A DNA stretch of 60,000 bases from Cryptomeria japonica (lineage: Eukaryota; Streptophyta; Pinopsida; Cupressales; Cupressaceae). Numbering within the stretch: the stretch's first letter is position 1; every line of letters begins with the position of its first letter. Below are positions 1 to 9,721 of the stretch, in pieces. Position numbers and translations under genes: made by a program. The stretch covers positions 421,690,757 through 421,750,756 of the forward strand of contig NC_081415.1 of NCBI RefSeq assembly GCF_030272615.1, given 5' to 3'. The notes under the pieces are model-generated. The model worked only from the letters and a program-made list of their open reading frames with translations. It searched no databases and was not told the origin of the DNA.

Positions 1-3000
1 AGAAAACCAAGCCCCTTGGAGCGTTCCCTTCTTGTAGTTAGCTCAGGTTGTAAGGGCTCCATGACACCTTCTTTGCGTAGTCCGAGAGGGCTTTTTCCGT
101 CATACCCGAATCGTTGCAAAATTTTGAAACCTTTGCCATAGTTCTCACAGGGTATAATAATCTGATCATGTGTGTCCTCTTCAACGTCCTTATAGAGCAT
201 TTTATATAAATTTTCTTCTTCTAGTTCACCCCATTTTTGAAAGATGGTAGGATCCCATTTGAGCATCATGATGGAGATTTGCTTGTTAGGATGTGGCCTC
301 CCATATTCCTTGGGAGAGGTCATGACTTGTCGTAAAAACATTGTTTGATTCAAAGTGTATTCTCCCATGCCTTTGTCTTGAAACTTGGCTCTAAGTTCAC
401 CTTGTTTGGATGTCGAGGGCTTTAATGACTCAGGATCAATATATGCTGAAGAAGGAGTAGCCTCACGATTGCTGGGGATGATAGTCTCAGTATGTGATCT
501 CAAGTTATTACAATATATGAATGGATTTGGATCACCATTGACGGTCACTTCAACTCCATTGTGAGGAAACTTAATGCACTGATGGTATGTTGATGGGACT
601 GCCCTCATTTCATGAATCCAAGGACGTCCTAGCAATATGTTGTATGTGAGATCAAGATCTAGGACTTGACAAACCACATCCTTTGTGACTGGCCCTATTC
701 TTAGCGGTAAGGTGACTGTGCCCTTGGACGAGCGCTCTTCATCATCATAAGCCTTGATGGTGATTTGGTTTGTAGCATTCACAGCCTTGTCAGAATATCC
801 CAATTGTCTTATGGTACTCAAGGTACAAATATTAAGACCTGCTCCTCCATCTATCAGGACTCGCTTTATTCTATGTTTATGTATGAAGGCTTCAACATGT
901 AGAGGTGCATTATGTGGCTGACTTATGGAGGCGTCATTGGCTTCTGTAAATGTGAGGGAGTGTGGAACGGATAGGTATCCCACCATGGCTTGAAACTGGT
1001 CCACGTTCAGATCAGTAGGGACGGCAGTATCTCTCAAGATTTTGTCAAGGATAGCTTTATGTGCAAGAGATATACGTAAGAGCTCAAGAATAGAGATGAG
1101 TGCAGGTGTCTTCCCTAGTTGTTCTACAAGGTCGTACTCAGGCTTGATTGATGAAAGATTGGTATTCTTAGTGGAGGCACCTGGCAACGTGATCTTACCT
1201 CGACGGGTTGTAACATGACATTCAGAGGTAGATTCGGACGAAGATCCCACACCTTTTAGGACAATTTTGGGTCTCTGAGAAGGATTCTCAGGATTTTTGT
1301 TTTTGATAGTAATGGTAGAGATATGATTGTCCATTGAGATGTGATTGATAGTAGAATCATAATTGTAAGGTGCTCTAGTATAATTGGCTTGATCATCTGT
1401 GACTTTGCCTTTTCCTTTGTCATGTTTTGGGAATGGTTCCTTAAACATCTCATGCTCTTGATTAGATGAATGTCCCTCAATCTCTATATCTCCTCTGTCA
1501 ATGAGATCTTGCACAATGTTTTTCAATCGATGGCAATTACCTGTCTTGTGACCCTTGCTCTTATGAAACTCACAATACTCATCATCATTCCACCAATTTG
1601 GTTTTACCTTTGGTTCATAAGGAGGAAAATCTGGAACTGTAATTACTTTGTTTGCTACAAGCTTTTTGAATACTGATTCAAGTGGTTCCCCCAATGGAGT
1701 GTACTTCCTTCGTGGTCTAGAAGTTGTTTGAGTATTCACCTGATTGTTGGTAGAACTTGATCCTGAAAAGATGAACTTGGGTCTCACTGTATTGGCATCA
1801 ACAACGCCATCGTTGACTGTGTTCTTGTTTTTATTCCAAAATTTTGGTTTGTCCTTTCCTTTGAAGTCCTCTTTGTTTTCTTTGAATAGTTTGATAACTC
1901 CTTGTTCAATTAAGACTCTTTCTGTTGCTAAGCCCTTTTCAATAACATCCTTGAAGGTGGACAAACAAGCTTTTCTGAGATCATAGCCAATAGCCTTATT
2001 AACGTTTTGTGTGAACATCTCCACCATTTGTTTCTGCGGGATTTCACAAGAGCATCTGCTAGCTAAGTTTCTCCATCTCTGTAAAAATGTTGCGAAAGAT
2101 TCTCCTTCCTTTTGTTTAGTATTGCACAAGGTAGTAACTGAGACATCTGTTTCAATGTTGTAGGAGAAATGTTGAATGAATGCCTCTGCTAAGTCGCCCC
2201 ATGACTTAATACCAGGAGGTAATTGAGAAAACCATTCCATAGCTTGATCGCCTAAGCTCTGTGGGAATAACCTCATCAAGTATGTTTCTTCTGCCGCTAC
2301 CTCAATGCAAGCTGTGAAGAATTGTCTTATGTGTGCCTTGGGGTCTCCTCTCCCTCTATATTTGTCAAATTTTGGCGTTACAAAGTGTGGAGGAAATGGA
2401 GGCATTGGAATGCTCTTATCGAAGGGATAAGGACATATATCTCTCATAGTGTATGTAGGTTTTGGTGTACTCATGTCCTCCATTTTCTTTTGTAGATCTC
2501 TAATTTGTTGCTCCAAATTATTCTTGGGAGGAGATGGATTTCTTGTAGCATACCCCATGTTTGAAACACCCATTTGAGGAGGAGCTTGTTGCATGTATGG
2601 ATGATACTGATCGTAGACATGTCCATATGGAGGTCTATATTGTTGCGACATGTATGGAGCACTTGGCATAACTTCTTGTTGAGGGACCCCATATCTATTT
2701 TGTGCATATATACCATATTCAATAGGCCTTTCATTTTCCATTGTGTTGCCCCCAATTTTGACATGAGGTCTCCTTGTGTCAAAATTTTGAGGATGTCCTT
2801 GAGTATCCACTTGTTTTGATTGATTCATACCTTGAGCATGTGATTGAGCATAAGGCCTCCATGATGGTCCTTGAGTGTAAGTATCATATGTTTGAGCTTG
2901 TGTATGTGGGATTGCTGGCTTTTGAAGCAAAGCTGATGGTGACTCCGGCATCATATTATTCGGTCCTCTATTTCCTCCACTATTTGGTCTCCTTTGATCC

Positions 3001-3404
3001 ATGTTAGGTTGAGTTTGTTGTGAGGGTCGACTTTCCATAAGTTGAGATAAGTCAAAATCATGCGGTATTTTAGCTCCACTTTGTGCCATCATGTTTAAAA
3101 AGTATTGACGATCTCTCCTCATTATCTCTTCAACCAATCTATTGAATTGAGGATCCATTATGGATTCTTGTATGTCTGCTGATAGTATTGAAGAGTTGTC
3201 CACTGTGTCATTGTGTGTAGCATTGTTGTTTATAGTGTTTGCGCTTTCCACATTTGGATTGTGTCTATAAACATTCATGTCTGGTAATGTAGTGTGCTCA
3301 GGATTGTAGAATAGATCATTGTCATACTCATAAGAACTCATATTTACGGATTCTTGAGCTTCTTTAGCTATTCTCCTAGATTTTTGAAGGTGGGTTTCAA
3401 CCAT
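1..3404 (-). CDS. Tat-type Ty3/gypsy gag-protease-G-patch polyprotein, intact but cut by the window edge
   Basis: I checked every codon in this frame. It is open for 1,134 codons from the ATG at 3404-3402 to base 1, and an in-frame TAG (3410-3408) lies just upstream of the ATG. The product is the capsid and protease part of a retrotransposon polyprotein. Seen from the N terminus: a Gln/Asn/Pro-rich region (about residues 100-320); a gag core starting at DICPYPF (about 321); a C/H-rich knuckle, YCEFHKSKGHKTGNC (about 608-622), with CX2H spacing rather than standard CCHC; a retropepsin with VLIDGGAGLN (Asp 852) and NILLGRPW (to Trp 929); and a G-patch from about 1088 to the edge (NYGKGFKIL, GYDGKSPLGL). 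Tat-2 at 30.7-38 kb has the same order but is full of stops. RT, RNase H and integrase should lie to the left, outside the window. The frame suggests a young, perhaps still expressed copy. Confidence 0.9.
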   Translation of the reverse strand, partial: MVETHLQKSRRIAKEAQESVNMSSYEYDNDLFYNPEHTTLPDMNVYRHNPNVESANTINNNATHNDTVDNSSILSADIQESIMDPQFNRLVEEIMRRDRQYFLNMMAQSGAKIPHDFDLSQLMESRPSQQTQPNMDQRRPNSGGNRGPNNMMPESPSALLQKPAIPHTQAQTYDTYTQGPSWRPYAQSHAQGMNQSKQVDTQGHPQNFDTRRPHVKIGGNTMENERPIEYGIYAQNRYGVPQQEVMPSAPYMSQQYRPPYGHVYDQYHPYMQQAPPQMGVSNMGYATRNPSPPKNNLEQQIRDLQKKMEDMSTPKPTYTMRDICPYPFDKSIPMPPFPPHFVTPKFDKYRGRGDPKAHIRQFFTACIEVAAEETYLMRLFPQSLGDQAMEWFSQLPPGIKSWGDLAEAFIQHFSYNIETDVSVTTLCNTKQKEGESFATFLQRWRNLASRCSCEIPQKQMVEMFTQNVNKAIGYDLRKACLSTFKDVIEKGLATERVLIEQGVIKLFKENKEDFKGKDKPKFWNKNKNTVNDGVVDANTVRPKFIFSGSSSTNNQVNTQTTSRPRRKYTPLGEPLESVFKKLVANKVITVPDFPPYEPKVKPNWWNDDEYCEFHKSKGHKTGNCHRLKNIVQDLIDRGDIEIEGHSSNQEHEMFKEPFPKHDKGKGKVTDDQANYTRAPYNYDSTINHISMDNHISTITIKNKNPENPSQRPKIVLKGVGSSSESTSECHVTTRRGKITLPGASTKNTNLSSIKPEYDLVEQLGKTPALISILELLRISLAHKAILDKILRDTAVPTDLNVDQFQAMVGYLSVPHSLTFTEANDASISQPHNAPLHVEAFIHKHRIKRVLIDGGAGLNICTLSTIRQLGYSDKAVNATNQITIKAYDDEERSSKGTVTLPLRIGPVTKDVVCQVLDLDLTYNILLGRPWIHEMRAVPSTYHQCIKFPHNGVEVTVNGDPNPFIYCNNLRSHTETIIPSNREATPSSAYIDPESLKPSTSKQGELRAKFQDKGMGEYTLNQTMFLRQVMTSPKEYGRPHPNKQISIMMLKWDPTIFQKWGELEEENLYKMLYKDVEEDTHDQIIIPCENYGKGFKILQRFGYDGKSPLGLRKEGVMEPLQPELTTRRERSKGLGF

Positions 3405-4913
3405 GAACTAGGTGTTAGACCAAGATGTGAGAAACTAGATGAAAAATGACAAGAGTATGGAAGACCAAGAGTTGTATGAAGTGTAAGTGAATCTTGAGGT
3501 GTACTTGCAATATCCAAAGTGTAAGACCAAGTATGTAAGTAGTAGAGTAGGTGTGACTTCCAAAGAGAGGATAGTTTCTCTTGATGAGGTAAGCTGACCT
3601 TGACTCTAAGTAAGACCAAATGAGACCCAAAGGTAAGAAACCTTGATGAGGGACCACTTAGCAAAGTGTAGTAGTATGTAGTGTGTTGAAAGAGTATAGT
3701 GAGGACAAGCAAGTGACCCTTTTTGACTCAAGTTTAGACAATTGTGAATGTAAAATGAGATGTGAAGCAATGATGGACTATGTGAAACCTTAGAACAGGC
3801 TGAATGCTAGATGAAACCTGAAGAGACAACCTAAGAAGCTCAAGTATGCCGAAACTGATTTTCTTTGTTTGCTTGACTGTTAAAGTTTTCAAATCCTAAC
3901 ATAGACGCCTCTGTATACTTCACAGACGCGATTATCTGACACGGACGCCTCTCTGTTTGACACAGACGCTGATAAAAACACAGATGCTATTCTGTACTTC
4001 ACAGACGCGCTTATCTGACGCAGACGCGGTTTGAACAGACACAGACGCGTTTCTGTAACCTTAGTGCAATTTTTCCTATCTGTGAAGTTGTTTTGTTGTG
4101 ACCAAACTTGATTTTTCGACTGTTTTTCGCGACAAGAGGACACAATGTTGATGACTCAATGTTTGCAAACTGTTTAGACTCCAAAAGTGTGTTGTTTGAT
4201 GTAAAAAGTTTTTGCATACACTTGAAGACACAAAAGACACAATGTTTTGCTGTTTTGTCTTGAATGTTTGAGTGTTTAGCATAAGACAAGCACAAATCTT
4301 AGGGCTGGCCAAGACAATAGTTGTTGATCCCACATAGGGTTTTACCCCCAAGGCTACGCTATTCAGAGCGGATACTTAGATGCTTGACCTCACTGGCTCC
4401 ACCCTCGGCACTCACTTCTCGGGTCAGCCAAGCATCAATCCCCATGAAAACTCCCCATGGCGAACTTTGTATCTCTACTAAGAACCGTATGTGTGTGGGC
4501 CGCTACCAGAGGTCCGACCTCCTGCCTCAACAACTAGAAGGATTTGGGCATCTAAAACAAAGAGGTGCTAGTAAGGGCATCCGCTCGTGTGGCCATACAT
4601 GCAGCACTTTCAGCTCTCTAAATACAGAAGGCTCCCAGCCGGTAGGGGTTACGCCCTACAAATGATCAAATAAATTTGATCAAACGGGTTTATGGGGAGA
4701 CATAGTGTCGGTATGAACTAATCAGCACACGTTATTCATAGTTTTCACCATGAACACATTTGATTATAGTGGTTTGGATGAGGTGGGTTTTCCTCGCTAC
4801 CACTTGGGTCGTTCTCTTCTCACTAGTAGTCCTAATGACCACACGGGAAGACAGGCCCTCTAAAGATCAAACAAAAAGAGCCTATTACTCAAGACACAAA
4901 AGACAATGATTCA
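3405..4913 (-). other. 5' leader of Tat-1
   Basis: This is untranslated sequence upstream of the gag ATG. It has no convincing reading frame; the 114-codon plus-strand frame at 4321-4665 looks fortuitous. Next to gag it is unique sequence, then a ~20-bp minisatellite at 3900-4065, then a block at about 4316-4890. The last ~110 bp of that block (about 4782-4886) resembles 47550-47660 in the Tat-2 leader: both contain CCACTTGGGTC, TCTCACT and CTAAAGAT in the same order and spacing. Conserved leader sequence in a retroelement may hold packaging or translation signals, but that is inference. Confidence 0.5.
3900..4065. repeat. Degenerate ~20-bp minisatellite, core ACAGACGC
   Basis: About eight imperfect units of 18-21 bp, each opening with CAGACGC or a close variant, stand in the Tat-1 leader. 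The array is unusually CpG-rich for this window. It occupies the same place relative to gag as the unrelated ~21-bp arrays in the Tat-2 leader. Confidence 0.75.
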
Positions 4914-4918
4914 ATTTT

Positions 4919-6295
4919 AGTGCACCAAAGGATGAGATGAAGGAAAAATTCTTGGCAAAATATAAAGATTATTGTAGAGGAATGGATAGACATGGTGATG
5001 ATATCTTCCGAATGGCACAAAAAGAAGATGAAAGCCTGGAAGATTATCTTGAGAGATTCTTGTTTAGTGTTAAGAAGTCCAAGCATAACACCTTGATTGC
5101 AAACTCTATGAAAGTAATCTTTCTAAGGGGAATAAATGAGGACTGTATTGAAGCACTTGACCTCATGGGAGGAGCAGACATTACTCAAGTTGAATGGGAT
5201 GATATCAGGAAGATTTGCCAGAAGTACTCAAGAGCTTCTGCTAAGAAAGGTAGATACTATAGACCTGGGTCTACATCTGCAAAAGCATCTTCAATAGTCT
5301 CCAGGATGGAGATAACTTATTTACTCAAGGATTTCAAGGAATACATTATCAACAACATGGCAACACGATTGGACACACTTCAGGCTAATAAGAAGCATGC
5401 TGAAGCAAAAGCCATGTTGTCAGAGTACTGCCCCCATTGCAGCCAAAAGAAGAGGGATTGTAGATGTAGGAATATTTCAAGCATTGAAAGCAAGCGAGAG
5501 TATCCAGAATTTAGACCAGTTGAGGATGAAGAAGGACATTTTTTCTTTGTTGCACAAAGGAGACCATGGGCAACAAGACAAGTTATGCCTTTAGACCCTC
5601 TCTCTTTTAATCATCCTTATGCAAATCCCAATGCTAATAGCAATTGGAAGTCCCAAAATACTGCTAATTTGCCAAATTATGGGCAAAACTATTGGGGAAA
5701 CCAGAATCCTTCATGGCCAAATTACCCAAATATGAACATGTAGCAACCACAAGGGAATTGGCAACCCCCTCAAGGGAACCGACAGTCAGCACCTCAATGG
5801 AGAGGAGGATAGTAATGGCAAAATCAATTTGTTGGTTACATGTAGCCACCTGTTCCTCCTCCTCAACAAGCCCTATTACCTCAAGCTAGCCCAAATGCAA
5901 ATCCACCCATTCCCACTCAATTTCTAGCACAACCTACACCAAATCCTAACTGTAAACCGCAGTAGCAGGTGTTTGCTATTGACCTTGTCCAAAACCCTGC
6001 TTATGTTGTGAATATCAGCAACATGCAACTCCGCTCAGGAAATGACTTGAGGGTTCCTCATTCACCAATTATTACTGAACTCTCTCCTGAACAAGAGGAA
6101 TGGTTAGAAAATGATCACCCTCGAGTCACATTGTCTACTCCTAAAGGACACATTGAGCAAGCACAAAAAGGTGAGTCAAACCCTCCATTTCCTCATAGGT
6201 TAGCAGTCAAAGAACCAGAAGTAGAGCCAACCTTTGACTATTTAGACTATCTCAAGCATGTCTATGTCAAAATACCCTTATTTCAAGCCATTTAG
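4919..6295 (+). pseudogene. Athila-like gag, N-terminally truncated
   Basis: One reading frame covers this stretch. The 268-codon open part (4937-5743) holds the capsid-like segment MKEKFLAKYKDYCRG, LEDYLERFLFSVKK and a Cys/His-rich stretch, YCPHCSQKKRDCRC. After a TAG at 5741-5743 the same frame continues through a Gln/Pro/Asn-rich tail and several more stops to MQLRSGNDL and a Glu/Pro-rich segment. The frame also extends upstream of the first ATG to about 4919, so the ATG at 4937 is internal and the true N terminus has been lost at the junction with Tat-1. In a live element the product would form the particle shell. The final frame ends where a 50-bp duplication begins. Confidence 0.8.
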
Positions 6296-6340
6296 ACTAG
6301 CTCAAGCATGTATGTGTCAAAATACCCTTATTTCAAGCCA
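6241..6340 (+). repeat. 50-bp tandem duplication inside gag-pro
   Basis: Bases 6241-6290 and 6291-6340 are near-identical; they differ at the end of TTTAGACTAT/G and in TCTATG against TATGTG. Fifty is not a multiple of three. Coding upstream is in one frame and coding downstream (protease onward) is shifted by exactly the offset the extra copy would produce. This duplication is therefore the likely cause of the gag/protease frame break. Confidence 0.9.
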
Positions 6341-6342
6341 TT

Positions 6343-6897
6343 AAAGATGTTCCCATCTATAGTAAATCAATAAGGGAAATGTGTCTCAAGAAACTAGGAA
6401 GGAAAAGAAAAGATCCCAAAACTGTTCATGTTCTGGGTCAATTGCCAGATATTATGTTGGGTAAAGTCAACACTCCTAAGTATTTTGATCCTAGTAGTCT
6501 AGTGGTAGAAATAACCATTAATGGAGTTTTGGTTAAAAATGCTCTTATAGATTTGGGAACCGCTATAAATGTTATGACCAAGATCCTGATGCAAAACTTG
6601 AATATTACAACTCTAAGGAACACACCTACTGTGTTGCAACTGGCTGACAGTTCAACAATTACCCTAGAGGGAGTTGTTGAAGACCTTATTGTCACCTTGG
6701 ACTCTTGGGAGTATCCAACAAGCTTTATGATTCTATCCCCCAAATCCACTCTGGGAGGATACCCTGTTATATTGGGAAGACCATGGCTAGCTACTTTAGA
6801 TGCTTACATAAGGTGCAGGTATGGAGATATGACAATCTCCAATGGTAATACCACTAAGAAACTTGTTCTCTTTCCACTTGCCAAGCCTAATGAATAA
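6343..6897 (+). pseudogene. Athila-like retropepsin (protease)
   Basis: The frame opens after the duplication and reads through an aspartic-protease domain. It has the Athila-type active-site segment NALIDLGTAINVM, with Leu where DTG or DSG is usual in other retropepsins. The flap-like LQLADSSTITLEGVVED and the C-terminal hallmark PVILGRPWLATLDA follow. It would mature the polyprotein inside virus-like particles. A stop at 6895-6897 ends the open part; the frame then runs on with further stops through a poorly conserved linker (6898-7122) to RT. All of pol from here to about 9340 is in this one frame. Confidence 0.85.
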
Positions 6898-7122
6898 AAT
6901 GATACTGTAGTATGGCCTGACTTGGGTGATGATGTCGAGGAGGTTACTTTACCACAATCATTAATGATGATTGGAAGGAGTTATATATAGCAATTGCAAG
7001 ATGAGGATGAGATATTACCCCAGCTTCTCTAGAACAATTGTCAAATATATGATTATACTTCATGTCCTTTGCAAAAGTAGTTACCATCATCTTCTACTTC
7101 AGTACCACAAAATCAAGCACAC

Positions 7123-8640
7123 ATGTTGCATGCATTACTTCCACATGAAATAAAGATCCCTGATGTCAGTCAAGTAGCCATGATAGCACTGACTAAGCAA
7201 TTAGAAGTCTCCCCAGGAAAATTTCTCAATATCAACAGTAAGTTGTCCACAGCACAACATGAATCTTTAGCAACACTCTTAAAAACCCACCAGCATGCAT
7301 TTGCTTGGGACTATCATGATATGAAGGGATTGGATCCTATGCTTTGCACACATGGAATTTACATCAACAAGGAGTGCAAACCAATCTTGCAACCATAGAG
7401 GAGAGTAAACCCTACAGTAAGAGAAATTGTCAAGCAAGAATTACAAAAATCGTTAGATGCGGGATTTATTTATCCTATCTCTGATAGTCAGTGGGTATAT
7501 CCTTTGGTCATTGTACCAAATAAAGGAGGTAAGTGGAGAGTGTGTGTTGATTATAGAGAGTTGAATGCAGCCACAAAGAAAGATCACTTCTCATTACCTT
7601 TTATTGATCAGGTATTGGATAATTTAGCAGGCAAGCATTATTTCTCTTTCTTGGATGGATTTAGTGGATATAATCAGATTGGAATTGCTAAGGATCAGGA
7701 GAAGACTACCTTTATATGCCCTTGGGGCACATATGCTTATTCAGTCCTTCCTTTTGGTTTGTGTAATGCCCTTGCAACATTTCAAAGGGTAGCTATTAGC
7801 ATATTTTCTTACATCTCTCTCAACATAATGAAAATTTACATGGATGATTTCACAACCTATGGAGACACATTTGATGACACCTTGTCTAATCTGGAAAAGG
7901 TTTTGCAAAGGTGTGGACATCATCATTTATCCTTAAATAGTGAGAGGTGCTTCATGACGATGACAGAAGGAATAGTACTAGGTCACCATACATCTTCATC
8001 AGGCATTAAAGTGGATCCTACCAAAATTGAAGTGATCAAGAATCTATCAAAGCCCACGAAGCATAAAGATGTAAGGAGCTTCTTGGGACATGTAGGTTAT
8101 TACACGAGATTCATAAAAAACTTAAGCAAAATAGAAGGACCACTATATGGTCTCTTAACAATGGATGTTGAATTCAATTGGACAAACTCTTGTGATCATG
8201 CATTTTCCACTCTTAAGGATGCTTTGAATAAAACACCTATTCTCAGAGGGCCTAACTGGGAGCTTCCATTTCATGTTCATACAGATGCCTCTGATTATGC
8301 AGTTGGAGATGTCTTGGGCAAAAAAGGAGTCAGTGAACATGCAATCTATTTCGTCAATAAGAACCTGTAAGGAGCTGAACTGAACTACACAGTGACAAAA
8401 AAAGAAATGCTAGCAGTAGTCTATGCTTTAAACAAATTTAGGCATTATATCACTAGGTATCCAATATTTATCCATACTAATCATTCAACTATCAAGCACC
8501 TAATGAATAAACCTTTGGTAGCAAGCAGGTTGGCTAGGTGGTTGTTGTTAATCCAAGACTTTGATATTACAATAGTAGACAAACCAGGGAAAGCCAATGC
8601 AGTAGAAGATTTTCTCTCACGAGTTACAACATCTAGCCTT
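7123..8640 (+). pseudogene. Athila-like reverse transcriptase and RNase H
   Basis: RT spans about 7400-8160. Motifs in order are WRVCVDYRELN, SFLDGFSGYNQI, PFGLCNALATFQ, the catalytic KIYMDDFTTYGD, LGHHTSSSGIKVD and VRSFLGHVGYYTRFIK. RNase H follows (about 8262-8640): HVHTDASDYAVG carries the first Asp and TKKEMLAVVYAL the Glu. The third acidic position reads IHTNHSTIKHL, with Asn where Asp is expected. In-frame stops at 7396-7398 and 8368-8370 break the enzyme. The YMDD box is intact, so the loss is by stops rather than active-site change in RT. The frame is the same as that of the protease upstream and the integrase downstream. Confidence 0.9.
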
Positions 8641-8649
8641 GATATTGTC

Positions 8650-9690
8650 ATTGATGATTCATTCCCAGATGAGCACCTTTTTTCTATCAGTACCTATACA
8701 CCATGGTATGCTGACCTAGAAAATTATCTGGCTTCAATCAAGGTTCCTCCCTATTTCTCCCCTAAAGAGAAGAGGCTACTGGTTGAAAAGCGTTTTCCAT
8801 ATTCTTGGATTACAAGTTGTTTATACTATATTGAACCAAATCATGTTATGTGTAGATGTGTTAGAGAAGATGAGACTTATGATATTCTACATGTCTGCCA
8901 TGATGAGCCATGTGGAGGCCATTTTGCTGCCAAAAGAACTGCCATAAAATTTCTTAACACTGGTTATTATTGGCCAAGCCTTCACAAGGCTACCATTAAG
9001 TATACCAAAAAGTGTGATCACTACCAAAGGATGGGATGACCAACTAAATCTGATGAGATGCCCCTGCAAACATAGGTAGTTATTACACCGTTTGATAAAT
9101 GGAGAATGGACTTCATTGGTCCTATTTATCCTCCTTCTAATGGTAAGTCTTATATACTTGTTTGCACTAATTATGTTACTAAATGGGTGGAGGTTAGAGC
9201 TATGACACATGCTATGGATAACAAAGTTGCAGAGTTTCTGTATGAAGAATTTTTTACTAGATATGGAATCCCTAGGGAGTTGGTCACTTATCAAGGGCCA
9301 CAATTTACTTCCACCTTAATCATAGCTCTCATGAATGACTATAGCATTTGCCATAAAAGTCCAGTCCCTGTCATCCCCAAGCCAATGGCTTGGAAGAGGT
9401 CACCAATAGGGAAATTGAAGTCGTTCTAACAAAAACTGTGAGTCTCCACATGAAGGATTGTGCATTTGGATTAACAGAAGTAGTATGGGCTTACTGAATT
9501 TCATGGAAGACAAATACTGGCTTCACCCCATTTGAGTTGCTCTATGGAAAAATAAATGTCCTTTCAATTGAATTTTAATACAAAACTCCAAGGACAACAC
9601 TAGACCTGGATATGGACATTTCTAAAGCACAACGAGACCGCCAACTAGACATGAACCAGTAGACCATGAGCTTATTCTTTCAAATGTCGA
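8650..9690 (+). pseudogene. Athila-like integrase
   Basis: The N-terminal zinc-binding region runs through HVCHDEPCGGHFAAKRT and WPSLHKATIKYTKKCDHYQ. The catalytic core begins with WRMDFIGPIYP (first Asp). At the second catalytic position the sequence reads ELVTYQGPQF, Tyr replacing the expected Asp. The Glu segment appears as HPQANGLEEVTNREIE, but in another frame because of a shift near 9340-9370. The remainder, TPFELLYGK and DISKAQRDRQLDMNQ, resembles the integrase C-terminal part but ends without a recognisable GPY/F module. Stops lie near 9037, 9073, 9495 and 9661. It would have inserted the cDNA into chromosomes; this copy cannot. Confidence 0.85.
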
Positions 9691-9721
9691 TTGTGCGCCA
9701 GTATTTCAAGCCTTTGGATGG

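Larger units (their letters stand above)
1..4913 (-). mobile_element. Tat-1: partial Ty3/gypsy element of the Tat type
   Basis: The minus-strand polyprotein at 1-3404 and its upstream leader belong to one element that continues off the left edge. Assignment to the Tat group rests on the shared gag, protease and G-patch order with Tat-2 in this window, which also shows a second RNase H. The right end at about 4913 is where the Athila-like gag frame begins. I see no LTR or primer-binding site there, so the element seems to lack its 5' LTR, or the junction is a rearrangement rather than a clean insertion. Confidence 0.7.

Noticed and set aside
3368-3712. 114-codon minus-strand frame upstream of the Tat-1 gag
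   Set aside because: It overlaps the start of the intact gag frame in another phase and lacks recognisable motifs.
4321-4665. 114-codon plus-strand frame (MLIPHRVLPPRL...)
   Set aside because: It lies antisense in the Tat leader, resembles no protein I know, and the region aligns to non-coding leader in Tat-2.
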